This document shows, one piece after another, positions 1 to 12,817 of a stretch of DNA of 64,000 nucleotides (within the stretch, counting starts at the first letter, position 1; each line of letters opens with the position of its first letter). The notes beneath the pieces were generated by a model, which searched no databases, was not told the DNA's origin, and worked only from the letters and a program-made list of their open reading frames with translations. The translations under genes were made by a program, and so were the position numbers. The stretch is from Cryptomeria japonica (lineage: Eukaryota > Streptophyta > Pinopsida > Cupressales > Cupressaceae), in NCBI RefSeq assembly GCF_030272615.1, contig NC_081405.1, forward strand, positions 570,335,095 to 570,399,094. The letters are read 5' to 3'.

Positions 1-435
1 ATTCCTGTGAAACCTCGAAATAAAGACAAGGGAAAGAAGAGAACCTGGTTGGATAGGAAAAATGATGTCACCCTAAATAAGTTTGAGGTTCTAGAGGATT
101 TGATCCAAGAGGAAGGAGTTCCAGTTGAAATATCCTTGGGTGCCTAGTTTCAGCATGAGGTGTTGGATGGGGATTCCAAGAAAGAGGGTTAGGCCCTGTC
201 TTTGGAGAATCAACAGGATATTCAAATGGTTACGGATTTGCCTTCCCATGTTCAAGACAATAGAGATCTTAGGGAGTCACAGGTCCCTGAAGATGCAGTG
301 GTCATGGCGTCTACTCCTCCTTCCACTATTGTGGCCTCAAGTTCAGTGAAGAATAACAAAACCCCACTTGTTTTAGGCTTGCAGCAAAAGATCCTCAAAA
401 AGGGTTCTTTAGACAAACCTTTAAGGAGTGGATGA
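1..435 (+). pseudogene. LINE copy A ORF1, C-terminal tail
   Basis: One reading frame runs from the window edge to a stop at 433-435, interrupted by stops near 145 and 190. The start is lysine-rich (KPRNKDKGKKRTW) and the rest is polar low-complexity sequence, as in the linker that follows the zinc knuckle of plant L1 ORF1 (gag-like) proteins. No knuckle is seen because the N-terminal part lies outside the window. It sits about 100 bases before ORF2, the usual arrangement for the RNA-binding ORF1 product. The identification rests mainly on this position. Confidence 0.6.
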
Positions 436-530
436 AAGACGGATCAGGAAAAGGTTAAGCTTATTTTTGATACTTTGGTTGAGTCGGGGTCTGTAAAGCC
501 CATTTATTCTCACTTCTCTCAACCACATAA

Positions 531-3500
531 TTGATTGTGCTCCCATGGAATGTAAGGGAGTTGAACAACATCCCTAGACAAAAGGTTGTTCACAGATTAA
601 TTGACTCTGAGTCTCCTGATGTTGTTTTTATTCAAGAAACCAAGCTTTCAGTGGATGGTTTGGCCAGTTGTGCTTGTCGTGTCTGGCCGCAGGGCCTTTG
701 GCAGGGAGTGAGCTCTCATGGTAGTTCAGGGGGGGTTGCTTGCTTCTGGAACCCAAGGAAAGTTTCCCCTTTGTGGTGGTTTTCTAGCAAGTCTTCCATT
801 TCTATGGTCGCTTCTAGCTTTGAGATAGGAGAAAGATGCCTCTTCTCTAATATTTATGCTCCTACGGATCTTGTGGGTAAGTCTAATCTTTGGGCTCACA
901 TCAATTTTGTTCGGGCTTAGGATCCTTTTCTACCCTGGATTTTGGCTAGAGATTTTAATGCCATTACTAGTTTGGAGGAAAAGCAAGGTGGGTTATTCAG
1001 GTTTGATCCTTCCTTAAATTTACTCAGAGATAATATTGGTCTCTTGAATCTCATTGATGTGAAGCCAATTAATGGTATCTTTACTTGGAATAATAGGAGG
1101 AGTGGCGTTGATGCTATCTCCGAAAGGCTTGATAGATTTTTGGTTTCTTGCTTTTGGGTGCATGATAGGTGGTCCACCAGTTCAGAAATTCTTGATTGGA
1201 GGGGTTCTGATCATTGGCCTATTAAGCTTTCTATTACATCTTTTAGAACCTCCAAAAATCCCTCTTTCAAATTTCAATTAATGTGGCATCGTGATCAGTC
1301 ATTGAGGGAGCTTATGGTTGATTGGTGGTATGAAGGGGTGCCTTCGCATGGGCGGGCTATGTACTCCTTTGGGAAGAGATTACAACATTTAAAATATAGG
1401 CTGAAAAAGTGGAATAAACAATGTTTTGGGAACCTGCATAGACACAAGATGGAAGCTCAATCCAATTTGGATGAGGCTACACGTCAAATAAGGGATCAAG
1501 GGATGATTGTGGAGCTCAGTATGGCCGAGTTTGTTGCTCTAAAGGACTTAGAAGAGTGGGAGTTGTGTGAGGAGATTTCTGGAAACAAAAGTCTCGTGTG
1601 GATTGGATCCAAGAAGGTGATAGAAACACTAATTTTTTTCATAATTCTATTAAGGCTCGTAGGTATGGTAACTCTATTACCTCTCTCATTTCTTCAGAAG
1701 GGGTTCATCTTTCATCTAAAGAAGAAATTGCTATGGAAGCTATCAGTTTTATTTCTAATTTGTTTACCAAAGAGGATCCTGAAGCTATGGTGGAAGAGAG
1801 GGCCATCCTAAATTGTATTCCCCCTCTTGTCTCTGTTGAAATGAATGATGCTCTCTTGCGCCCCATTTTGTTGTCTGAACTTGAGGGGGTTGTGTTTCAA
1901 ATGAAAAAAGGCAAGGCTCCTGGCCCTGACGGGTTTCCTATTGAGTGTTTTCAAGAATTTTGGGAGATTATAAAGTATTATCTTCTAGATGTGGTTCAGA
2001 AATCTCATAGGAATAAACAAATGCTCAAATCTATGAATTCTACCTTCTTGGCTCTCATTCCTAAGAAGGAGGGGGCTAATAGCTTGGATTAGTATAGGCC
2101 TATTGCTCTATGTAATTTTGTCTTCAAGATAATCACTAAATTGATTGTTGAATGACTCAAACCTCTCCTCTGCACTTTGGTTTCTAAGGAGAGAGGTGGT
2201 TTCATTAACAAAAGACAAATCCTTGATGGAGTTGTGATAGCAATGGAGGCTATTCATTCGATGGCTTCCTCTAAGGAGAAGGCTATGTTTATTAAACCTG
2301 ACATGGCCAAAGCTTATGATAGGGTGAGTTGGGATTTATTACAGAAGATCCTTTTGGCTTTTGGTTTTGGAGAAGAATGGGTGAATTGGGTCCTTAGTTG
2401 TGTGACTTCTACCTCTTTCTCTATTCTTATTAATGGGGAACCCTCAAAATTGTTGAGCGCTTCGCAGGGGCTTCGGCAAGGGGACCCTTTATCTCCCTAT
2501 TTATTTATTCTCATGGTTGAAGGTCTTGACAGATTTCTCACTTCCCAAGTGAGACATGGTCTTATTCAGTGCTGGAGTTGGAATAATGCTTTACCTCCCT
2601 ACTCCCATCTTCAATTTGTGGATGATGCAAGTTTGATGGGCAGGGCCAGAATCACTGAGGCAGTGAATTTCAGGAGAGATTTGGATATCTATTGTAAAGC
2701 CTCAGGTCAGAAAATTAATGAAGATAAATCATCCATATATATCTTTAATACCCCTCAGCTTATTTAGAATAGGATTGCCAGGATCCTCAAATTTCAGATA
2801 GGGTCTCTTCCTTTGTTGTACCTTGGGATTCCTTTAGATTTGGGGTGTCAGCGCGGAGATTTTTGGCAAGGAATTTTGGATAAATTTTGTTGTAAGGTTA
2901 ATCATTGGACCTATAGGTGGTTATCCTCTACTGGAAGAGTGATTCTTCTGAAGACTGTGGTGCAATCACTTCCCATTTATAGGTGTTTTGTGCAGGCTCC
3001 CCCCTCCAACTTTGTGAGAGAGTTTGATGCTCTTTCTCATCAATTTCTTTGGTCTGGTAGTTTTCTTTCTTCTAAGTGGAGTTTAGTTAAATGTGACTCT
3101 ATTTGTAGACCGAGACATGCTGGGGGTCTTGGCCTTAGATCTATTGCTTTGGTTAGCAAGGCCTTGGCGGCTAAGCTGTATTGGAGGTGGTGTAACAGTC
3201 AAGATCAGGACTGGGCCAATATTTTAACCCACAAGTATCTCCCTAGTGGTAATGATCATGAGGTGCCTCGTCTTAGTTTAGTGGGCAGGGGTTCTTGTAT
3301 CTGGGATACTCTTAAAAAAGGTGCCCAACTTATTAAAGATGGTCTTTTCTGGATTTGTAATAGAGGCTCTGAAGCTCTTTTTTGGCAGGACTCTTGGGAT
3401 GGTCACCCTCCTATTTTGTCTAGTTATCCATAGCTTCAACCTCTTTCCAACATTTTCACTGATGTTGGATGGGTTAAGGTGGAGAATTTCAAAATGGTTA

Positions 3501-4840
3501 GGCGCATTGGACAGGTTGAGATGACTTGTTGGAAAGATTCTCTTGAATGGCCCTTGGGTGGTTTAGATGAAGATCGTGCAGTGTTGTTTAATATCTTGGA
3601 GGGTAGGTTATGTAATTCCCTCAAGGAGAGAGATATTCTGGCTTGGGGTCCTAACCCAAAAGGCAAGTTTTTTGTTACTAAAGGTTATGCTCAGCTTGAT
3701 AGGCAATTGCATGGCCTGACAGATGTTCCCTGGTGGAAGAAGGTATGGAATAGCTTTTCTTGGCCGAAATGTAATTTCTTCATATGGCTGGTTGCTCAGA
3801 GGAAATGCCTCACGTGGGAGAATCTTCGTAAGAGAGGCTTCCAGGGACCATCTATCTGCTATCTTTGTATGCATAATGAGGAAGACTGCTCCCACTTGTT
3901 TTTTCTATGCCCTTTCTCTAGGGATATTTGGCACAAGTGGTGGGAGGCTTGGCAACATGCTTGTTTTCATGCTACCTCCTTAATTGAATTTTGGGATAGC
4001 TTGGGCAGACCCCCAACAAAGACCTTTTTTCTTCAAGTGGCCTGGGCTATTGGGCCACCTCTTATTATCTGGAATTTATGGCTGGAAAGGAATCAGAGGG
4101 TCTTTTGTGATTCACATATAGGGAGTTCTCAGTGGTGGCAGAAGATAGTTAATAGGCTTCGAGAGACAATCTCGGCTAAATGCAATTTGTCTGTAAATGT
4201 TGATCCAAGTGATTATGCTATTGTAAGGAATCTGCAATTGGAAAACATTAAAATTGTCTGTGCTGCTGGAAATAGATCTCATCATGCAAAGCAATGGATA
4301 AGTAGAGTTGGAAGGTGGATTCCCCCTCCTGTGGGAATCTTAAAAATTAATACTGATGGCTCTTCTCGTGGAAATCCTAGACATGCAGGTATTGGAGGTA
4401 TAGGTAGAGGTGAGGATGGTTGTGTAGCTTTTTTCTTCTCTATTTATACAGGGCAGCACTCCAACGATCTTATGGAGGCCCTAGCTATTAAGATTGTTGT
4501 TGAGCGAGGCTGTTCTTTAGGATGGAGGAAGATTATTTGTGAGTCAGACTCTCAGATTGTTGTGGACATGTTGAACAAACAAAATTTGAATGATGTAAGT
4601 TGGCAATTAGCTTTTCTGGTTAGACAGATTTTGCAAATGTGTAACACATTGGAATTTGTCTCCTTTTGTCATATTCCCAAGGAGTGGAATAGAGTGGTTG
4701 ATTGTTTGGCCAAGTGGGCTTCAGAGCATGTTGATGGTTGGGATTTTAGTGGAAGGGATGGTATACCTCAAAATTATCTGGAAACTTTAGACAGGTTAAT
4801 GCTGGAAGACAGGATGTTGCAAGAGCACCTTGTGGTGTAG
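531..4840 (+). pseudogene. LINE copy A ORF2: endonuclease, reverse transcriptase, RNase H
   Basis: ORF2 polyprotein that would nick the target and copy the LINE RNA. The APE-type endonuclease lies at about 540-1260 (LPWNVREL, IQETKL, NIYAPT, SDHWPI). The reverse transcriptase lies at about 1880-2760, with KAPGPDGFP, KAYDRVSWD, GLRQGDPLSPYLF and an intact FVDD catalytic box at 2615-2626. A Cys/His region like zf-RVT is at about 3690-3960. A type I RNase H is at about 4330-4740 (NTDGSSRGNP, MEALA, CESDSQ, NRVVDCLAKW), with all expected acidic positions. Breaks are a TAG at 918-920, one frameshift near 1580-1600, then TAG 2090, TGA 2151, TAG 2765 and TAG 3431, all in one frame to the end at 4840. 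The true start codon is uncertain because no good ATG precedes the endonuclease. Confidence 0.93.
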
Positions 4841-5167
4841 GATCTATTTCCCTTTTATGTTTGTTTCATTTTCATTGTCATTTCTGAGGCCCTTCGAGGC
4901 TCCGGATGAGCCTGATTTTTTGTGTAATTCTAAAGTAGCTAGCCATCGGCCCTACTTTGTGGCACATCATCTTTCTGAGGGCTTTCCGAAAAGGTATTAT
5001 CTTTGGAAATCCGACGGTCGGATCTATTTCTGTGGTCACTGGAATTTGTAGTGGTGGTGTCGGTGGTTCCTTTTAGATTTTGTTGTTGTCTTGGTGGGCC
5101 TAAGGCCTCTTCTTTGTAATTCTATGATTTCTAAATAAATCTTTACCCCCTTTTTTCAAAAAAAAAA
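4841..5167 (+). other. LINE copy A 3' untranslated region and A-tail
   Basis: Non-coding sequence after the ORF2 stop. It ends in a pyrimidine run followed by ten adenines (5158-5167), the hallmark of target-primed reverse transcription. An AATAAA-like element lies about 25 bases upstream of the tail (CTAAATAAATC near 5131). Confidence 0.75.
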
Positions 5168-5912
5168 TATTTTATATAGAAGTTTTTTTTTATATAGGTT
5201 TATATAAGATATAATTTTAACATTTTAATTTAATATTATTATAGTTTGTCATTATAAATATTTTAATCAATTATACTATAATTCTAGTTTTAATTTATAC
5301 TTATTTGAAATTTTAAACAAAATCACAATTAATTAAAATTATTATAAATAAAATAATTAATAATAATCTTAATTTTATAGAATAATAAAATTATCATTAT
5401 GATTTCAGTTATTATTTATTAACAATATTAGATAGTATTTGTTTTTATAACTATTAAATAATTAAATTACGATACTAAAAAGGCAACTACTAGTTACAAC
5501 ACTTGTTTAATTTTATAAATTTCTAAATTTAAATATTCATCAATTTAATTCAAATCTATGCTCGTACCATTAAAATACAGTTTATTTTATTTTAATCTGC
5601 ATGACAAAGTGCTACATTTTAAAAAAGTTTTGAGTAATTTAAGATTTACAACTGGAATATATATATAAAATTTATTTGCAAGGTTAAATATCTTAAATCA
5701 AGACAAACTATTAGGTTAACGTAAGCACTTGAGTGCCACAGTAGAAAAAGAAGAAATAATTGGGATATCAATAAATATCGAAAACATATGCGTGTATTGT
5801 TGTCTCATACAATTCAATGTACTTCATAGCAGTAAAGCCCGGGCCAAACTGTAACAAGATGAAGCACTCATTACATGTAATATAGCTTTCAATAATTCTT
5901 TCCATGCACAAT

Positions 5913-6494
5913 CTAAACTCGGTCCTTATCTGGTAGTGATCTTGGCTCATTTTCCATAAAGAATGGCGTTGTGCAGATGGGACAAGTATTGTGATCCTCA
6001 AGCCATGGCCAAATACAGTGAGAATGAAATATATGTCCGATCATACAAGGAATTTCTCGAACCTCTTCTCCCCAAATAAAATCATCCCTACAAACTCCAC
6101 AGAAAAGCCCATCATCCACATGAAAATCTGAAACTGTTACAATGGGGAGTCCCTCTACTAATTCTTTCGCCTTCCTTTCATTCTCCATTATCTTGACGAT
6201 ACTTTTCAGAATAGAATAGAGAGTATTGAAGACCCCACGTAACCACCGAATATCATCAGGGAATCGATCCTCATGAACTTCAATCCGGAGAAATTCGGAA
6301 TGTAATAAATCGTGACGGCTGTTAAGATGTTGCAGACGACGAGGCAGAGTTTCACGTTCCATTAAACAATTTGCTTGCATGAATAGCGTGGTGGCTTCGA
6401 TACGTAAATCCCCCATGCGGCATTCCAGGCTTTTGCACCACTCTGCAACTTCATTTTCCCTGCAACCCATTTTCTTCTCCTCCTGCATTTGCAT
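5913..6494 (-). CDS. RING-H2 finger protein, probable E3 ubiquitin ligase (copy A)
   Basis: Intronless 193-residue protein. The C-terminal RING-H2 finger spans residues 132-174: Cys132, Cys135, Cys150, His154, His157, Cys160, Cys171, Cys174. The Cys3-His4 spacing is three residues, within the RING range but longer than the common one. The Trp after Cys6 (PWLEDHNTCPIC) is the position that usually contacts the E2 enzyme. Residues 1-130 look helical and charged, with no signal peptide or membrane segment, so a soluble protein is expected. The start was chosen because the paralogue at 29122-29700 keeps the same first residues. It is open throughout while every transposon nearby is broken, so it may be functional. 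Substrate and gene name are unknown. Expression cannot be judged from sequence. Confidence 0.82.
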   Translation of the reverse strand: MQMQEEKKMGCRENEVAEWCKSLECRMGDLRIEATTLFMQANCLMERETLPRRLQHLNSRHDLLHSEFLRIEVHEDRFPDDIRWLRGVFNTLYSILKSIVKIMENERKAKELVEGLPIVTVSDFHVDDGLFCGVCRDDFIWGEEVREIPCMIGHIFHSHCIWPWLEDHNTCPICTTPFFMENEPRSLPDKDRV

Positions 6495-7240
6495 TTCTTC
6501 AGTTCACTGCTTTTATCCAATTAGCAATGAACTGATTTTCAATTTGGTATGCGAATTTGTAGAATGTATTGCAGTTTTGTGAGAATATGTAGTGAATAAA
6601 GCGTCAGCGATAGTTTCTTCTGGCGACTCCTCAAAACAGGCGAGTCGTTGATCCAAACAATACTTAATTTAGGCATAACTTTTCACCGCTTATCTTTATA
6701 AAGAGCTTGTAAATTTATTATTAATTATTGTTTGAAAATATTTCTAAAATCAAAATTCATAAAGTTTACTGATTTGTTTTTAGATGTTTATTATTAATGA
6801 TTATTTTAAAATACTATAAATTTAATATTCATAAATTTATATGGTCTATTTTTAGTTTTGTTTTTAAGAAGGCATTCATAAGTAAAGAAAAATAATTTAT
6901 CAACATTTTGACAAAAGTTTAGAATAATTAATAAGCAAACCATGTTATAGTATCTTCATAACTATTTTTCGAGTAAAATGATTTAGAAAATCATAAACTA
7001 AAAAATTATTTATTTTTATTATCATATTATTCTATTTATTATTTATAAAAACATAGTAATGAAAGAATTAAAAAAATTGAAAAAAAAAAGAGATAGTAGG
7101 GAAATTCTTTATGTATTACAAATATGAGATAGACATATAAATTATTATTACAAGTAAAGTATAAAATTAAAGAGTTATAAAAGAGAGTTTGTCTATTTAT
7201 AGACCAAAAAAATTATGATTAGATTTTTTCATTTAAATCA

Positions 7241-7252
7241 AAGTTTGAATTC
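7241..7252 (+). repeat. Target-site duplication, left copy (LINE copy B)
   Basis: AAGTTTGAATTC here is repeated exactly at 13354-13365, directly after the A-run of the LINE. The unoccupied site survives in another copy of the unit at about 42152-42172. Confidence 0.9.
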
Positions 7253-7434
7253 AGAGACGGAAATGGTAGATGCCTCCGGATGCGTGCACACTGGTGTTGA
7301 GCTGGACCATCTGGCCACCATGGATTTGGAGGAGAACACCCCCCTCCACGTGGTTTGGGAATATCTTCTAACTTTTCTCTGCTCTTTTTATTGCATTTTT
7401 TTTTCTCTATCCTTCGTAGTTTAGGCTCCCCTGG

Positions 7435-9094
7435 ATGAGCCTGCGAGCTCTCTCTGAATTTATGGAGATTGAGTCTGATGGAGGTGATCACTCGCCTCCG
7501 GTTCTTGCCTCCGCCCAAACTCCCCTGCAACCAAAGAAATCGTTTAGCGAGGCTGTTGGCAGGGGTTCGTTCTTAATCGACCAGGATGCTAAATTCATCG
7601 CAAACGGTGGAAACGAAGCGGGTCCAGAAGGTATGGACCTTGGGTTTGCCTCCAACACAATCTCAATTTCCCCTAATACTTCCATAGCCAAGGAAATTGC
7701 TTCGGAAAAGAATAGGCTGAAAGATACTACAATTCTTTTTGCTTGTGTTGATTCTGAAAAATGCCCTCCGCGGAAATTTATGGATGACTGGTTTCATAAC
7801 TACTGGAATTTAAAATTAGGGTTTCAAATTTCATTTTGTAGGCAAATTTAGAAAGGTTTATTCATTCTTTTCTTCAGTTCCCATGTTATACAAGTTGAAG
7901 TCTTAAGAAATTGTATTGGAATGTTGGGAAAACTGCATTTCGAGCCCTTGCCTGGTCCCTTGAGGCAATTGCTGAAGACGTTTTAGCTCTGTCTTGCCCT
8001 AGGTGGGTCATTGTTAAAAACATCCCTCCCTTCCTGTGGAAATTTATTCCGCATATCGTTGAACCCATTGGCAAATTCATCCGCATGGATGACTCCACTC
8101 GGCTTGTTTCCCATCTCGATGCTATAGTTCTAATTTCCATAAAACCTCGCATTAATATACCGGATTCCCTTGGTATCAATATTGAAGCTGAAGCTTTCGC
8201 TTGCCCTCTGGAATTTTTAGGAGGACTTAACGCGTGCTTTCTATGTAAAGGAGATGGACATATCCACAAGAACTGCGCTATTATCACTAAGAAATCGACC
8301 AAGCCTGACTTGAAGAAAACTCCCTCTTAACCCAAGAATGCTAACCCCAACCCGATGACTCCATCTGCCCAAGTGCAGTCTGATAATTATGACACCCCCA
8401 CCAACATCCTAAACATCTCTATTCTGAAACCTCACCCTAGCCCCCCTTAGATCAACTCGACCCCTAATATTGATCCAGATGGATTCCTCACTGTCTCTAA
8501 TAAGTCTAAGAAGTGTAAAAGGAAAAATGGGCAACAACTAGCACTTGACAACATCATGGGTGCTAATTCGTCAAGTCAAACTTCACAGCCTAATCCTGAG
8601 CCCACTCCGAACACAGGGGGACGTTTGTTTTCACAAATTAAAAATATCATTAAGAACTTTGAGATTGACATGAGTGGTGGCTCTGTGATCTCTTAGAAGG
8701 CCACTATCAACTTTGAAAGCTCCACAGAACCCACCCCCTGTATCGATATTATTGATAAATTTAGCCAAAGCCTTCCTCCAAAATTTTTCAATGATATTGA
8801 GGATGATGTCGTTATTCTGGTCATCATGGCTGACCCTAATGCTGATAGAAACTCTACTTTTTTCCCACTAATGTGGAGATGGATTTGAATAAAACTCCTA
8901 ACCAGAATATCACTGCTCTCTCTCATAAGACTGATGAATCTGGTGATGACCATGATGACCGCACTGAAAAGCCTAATCGGACAGGCCGCCCCCTAGGGCC
9001 TAAAAATAAGACCTCCTCTGGTAAAAATAAAACTGGCAATCTAAAGGATCTGCCTTCCTGTGATAGTAGCCCTCATGCTACTAATATCCTGTAA
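7435..9094 (+). pseudogene. LINE copy B ORF1 (gag-like RNA-binding protein)
   Basis: Frame-shifted remnant in three pieces: 7435-7851, about 7911-8330, and 8873-9094. The second piece ends in a CCHC zinc knuckle, CFLCKGDGHIHKNC, near 8235-8275, preceded by the GGLN motif common just before the knuckle in plant L1 ORF1 proteins. The last piece holds a short basic motif, TGRPLGPKNK, resembling an AT-hook. The matching positions in copy C are at 22271-23895. Residues before the knuckle resemble the DUF4283 region that plant L1 ORF1 proteins often carry; I infer this from position and overall pattern only. Confidence 0.8.
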
Positions 9095-9113
9095 CTCTTT
9101 ATCCTGGTTATCC

Positions 9114-12100
9114 ATGAAGTACATCTCGTGGAATATTAGAGGTCTGGAAGCTCCAGATAGGAAACGTATTGTTAAGTTATTCTTAGATTCACATAAAGAT
9201 TTGGACTTTCTCATGCTTCAAGAGCTTAAAGCTATTAATTTTACCCTGGATAATAGCCTCAACTATATCTGAAATGACTCCATTAAAATCTACTCTAACC
9301 ATTTTAAAGGTAAGGGTGGAGTTGGTATGCTTATTAATCTGAAATGGTCGAAACTTATTATTAATAAAGGGTGCTCCCCCTACAATAGGACGGTTTGGGA
9401 TACTATTAATGTTGACAACACTCTGATTGGCATCTACTCTATATATGCTTCTAATGACTATAAAGAGAGAATTACTCTCTGGAACTGGATTGCCTCTCTC
9501 CCTGATATACCCTGGATCCTGGGAGGAGAATTTAATATGATTGAGAACTATGATGACAAGATGGGAGGCAACCCCTTTGACTGTAAAGGTAATGAAAAAT
9601 CCCACTGGGATAGGATGAAATGGGTGAAAAATCTTTTTGACCCTCTGTTTGGCAATAAATCTAATTCTGAGGGTCTATGGAACACTTGGTACAATTTTCA
9701 AAAAGGTTGAAATAGGATATACTGCAAACTTGAACTGTTCTATGCTAATAAAGATGTCTTCTCCTTCACTCCTTTTAATCAAGGTAACCATGTTGTCATT
9801 TGCCCCTTTACTCTGTGGGATCACCACCCCATCACTCCTATCATTGAGTTTTCTAACTCTACTCCCTTTAAGAGGGAGAGAACCAAGAAATTCATTCTTA
9901 ACACCAACCTGCTTAAAGATGTTGATGTCCTTACTATTATTAATCTTATCAGGAATATTAATATGAGCAACAATAACTTAGCCTCCCACATTGACAGATA
10001 GAACTATAATATTATCTCTTGGCATAAACTCTTACAGACTATCGGCCAAAAAAGATCCAAAGACTTTAGATTTGAGGAGAAAACTCTCAATCTTAGACTC
10101 CTCCACCTTGAGAATGAGATCCAGCTTAATCCCGCCAACACTGACCTTGCTATTCAAGTGGCCAAGGCCAGGGGTGCCCTTAGAATGCACCAACAAGTTA
10201 TAATTAAGGGTGCCATGATTAGAGCCTGCACCTATTGGCTCCAATTTGGAGATATAGGCTCCAAATTCTTTTTTAATCTTCTTAAGCATAAACACAGCAG
10301 GGAGAAAATTGACAGACTTGTTATTGATGATAATGTTATTGACAACTTAGAAGACATAAAAGAGGCCTTTGCTCTCTTTTTCCAAAAAAATTTCACCTCT
10401 AAAGAATCGGAGTCCGCCAAGGACCTCAGAATTAAGTACCTAACCCTTATTCCCTGTAGGATATCAGAGGAGGAGTCCTACAACCTTAAGAAGCATTTCA
10501 CTGTTGATGAAATCCAGAGAGCTATCAATTCCCTCCATGATAAAAAAGTCTCGGGGCCTGATGAGCTCCCCATTGAATTCTATAAAGCCAATCTCAATTG
10601 GATCTGCTTTGATCTGCTCGATATCTACAATGAAGCTCTTCTTAAAGGCTCCCTTGGGAGGACCATCAATAAGGGCATTATTAAACTCATTCCTAAGAAT
10701 GGGGATAAGGCCCTCATAAAAAACTAGAGGCCCATCACGCTTCTTAATGTGTCCTAGAAGATCCTTGCTAAAATGTTGGTCATCCAGATTGAGAAGATTC
10801 TCCCCAAATTCATATGCCCCACCCAAACCAACTTCATTAAAGGCATATACATCTTGGAAAACCTCATCACTAGTTGGGAGGCCATGGAGTGGTCTAAAGT
10901 CTTAGGTGAAAACACTGCTATGTTTCTCCTTGATTTTGAAAAAGCCTATGATAGGGTGGAATGGGACTTTATTTTTTTGATGCTTAAAGTATTTGGCTTC
11001 CCCGCTAAATTTTGCTCCTATGTTAAGGTCCTCCTTCACGATGCTTCTGCCCAGGTTGATGTTAATGACTCCCTCTCCTCTTCCATCATGCTTTCCAGAT
11101 CTATTAGGCAGGGGTGTCTCTAGGCCCTTGCCCTTTTTGTTTTTGCCTCTGATGCTCTGTACTACCTCCTTAGGGATAACTCTCTCCCCCAAGATTATTG
11201 GGATCAAACTCCCTGATGACAATGAACGTCTGAATATTCAGTTTGTCGATGACATGGCCATGTTTCTTGAGCTCAACAAGCAAAATTTGGAAAATCTTAG
11301 CATTAAAATCCAAGTCTTTGGATCCATTTCTGGAGCTAGGATCTCCCAGACCAAGTACACCTTCCTCAGTTGGAAGGAACATCCCCTTGACTTGTTTGGG
11401 CAATTTGGCTACCAATGGGGTGGCCCGAACAAAATTGTTAGATATCTTGGTGCCCCTTTCTCTGTGTCCCCCTCCCTCAAAGACATGTGGATCTGGGTCA
11501 AAGATAGAATTGACAAGAAACTTAATAAATGGAACAATAAGTTCCTCTCCCTGGCTGGCAAGGTTCAAGTCTGCCAGAAAATCCTTTCCTCCTATAACAT
11601 CACTTACTAATCCACTTGGATGTTTAGCAATTATCAGATCTTGGAAATCCAAAAGGTTATCAGATGATTCCTCTGGTCTAATGGTAAAGATAACAATAAG
11701 CTTCACTCTATTAACTGGGACTAGCGCCACATTGAAAAAAGCCTTGGTGGCCTAGGTTTGAAAGACCTCAAGACCCAAGGCATTTCCCTTGCGCCCAAAT
11801 GGATCTTTCACGCCTTCGAAGGTCAAGAACCTTGGAAGGTCTTAGTTAGAAGCAATATTGAGGGTGTTGTTCCTAAGAAGGCTAAATCCTGGAAAGGCCT
11901 CCCCTTCTCCGACCTTATTGTCGGTGGCTTCCTTGTTTATGTCCAAGGCTCTTGTGTTTTCAGATCTATTTGGGAATCCTGGGAGCATGTTAGGGGGTTC
12001 TTAATTGACACTAATGTCTCCAATGGTGACCTCATTCATGGTGAGAGTTCACTTTGGTTGAACCTATATCATGCTGGCAAACCCCTTGCCCTCACCCAAA

Positions 12101-12817
12101 GCTGTTCAGCTAGAGCTTGGGCCAGTAAAGGGATCAAATACCTCTTTGATATTTTGGAGCATGGTACTCTTATTCCTTGGGATAATCTGAAAACTGAATT
12201 TGACCTCCTCCATGCTGAAAAATGGGCTTATAATCTTATTAAACAAGCTTGTGCTGCCTTTGGTCTCCCTAAAAGTTGTGATGTTGATTCTCACAGATTT
12301 TTGTCCTTCAAATGGACTGATGGTACTCTTTTGGCTAAAATTAAGGCCCGCAATATATATGTTGTTTTGAGTTCTAAAACTTCCATTACTATGCATGTTA
12401 ATAAACTTTGGTACTCTGATCTGTCTGTTCTTCAGTGGAAGAAAACTTTCACCAAATTATGGAAAAAGTCCTACCGATCCTAGAATCAAGTGTTTTAAGT
12501 GGGTTTGCACTCTTAACAAACTTCCTATCAAGCATCATGGTTATACAGATTTATGCTCTATTTGTAAACTTCCTGAGACTGACAAGCATATTCTCTTTGA
12601 TTACTCCATTGCTAAGGAGATCTGGTTAATGTTTGGTATCTCTATCCCTTATACTGTTAATATTATGGAAATTATTTCTGTTCATATTAGAGGTTTGAAA
12701 AAAGACGTTAACATTTTTTGGTTTATTTTATCTGCCTATATTCTTTGGCATATATGGAAGATTATAAATGCTGAGAGATTTGAAGGCCAAACTAGGGCCC
12801 TTACTGAGTCTTTTTGA
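9114..12817 (+). pseudogene. LINE copy B ORF2: endonuclease and reverse transcriptase
   Basis: Begins at ATG 9114 (MKYISWNIRGLE), the APE-type endonuclease start, which matches 23915 in copy C. Endonuclease motifs include LMLQELK, GIYSIYAS, WILGGEFNMI and WDHHPI. Reverse transcriptase motifs are KKVSGPDELP, RPITLLNVS, FEKAYDRVEWD, IRQGC and an intact FVDD box at 11242-11253. A zf-RVT-like region with DLCSICKLPETDKH lies at about 12480-12640. In-frame stops include TGA 9270, TAG 9999, TAG 10725, TGA 11665 and TAG 11722; copy C has Trp at each of these. Frameshifts occur as well, for example between about 9710 and 10158. The frame stops with TGA at 12815-12817, a stop shared with copy C. Confidence 0.92.

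Larger units (their letters stand above)
1..5167 (+). mobile_element. L1-type LINE, copy A (5' end outside window)
   Basis: Non-LTR retrotransposon in sense orientation. The order seen is ORF1 tail, endonuclease, reverse transcriptase, zinc-binding region, RNase H, 3' untranslated region and an A-run at 5158-5167. The sequence directly after the A-run (from about 5168) resumes the AT-rich segment that recurs near 19745 and 28600, so the 3' insertion boundary is well placed. The 5' boundary and target-site duplication are not visible. It belongs to a different lineage from the LINEs at 7253 and 22040: it has a C-terminal RNase H and little sequence in common with them. It is dead through several stop codons and one frameshift. 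Confidence 0.93.
5168..7252. repeat. AT-rich duplicated unit, copy U1 proximal part
   Basis: AT-rich segment whose sequence recurs at 19745-20578 and 28600-30017. All copies hold the RING gene or its 3' end in the same antisense position. The stretch 5168-5912 is the RING gene's downstream flank and has no other gene. The stretch 6495-7252 holds its 5' flank and AT-rich sequence in which I see no gene. LINE copy B interrupts the unit at 7252; it resumes at 13354. Confidence 0.8.

Noticed and set aside
11170-11730. - strand open frame of 186 codons
   Set aside because: It is the shadow of the reverse transcriptase of LINE copy B on the other strand.
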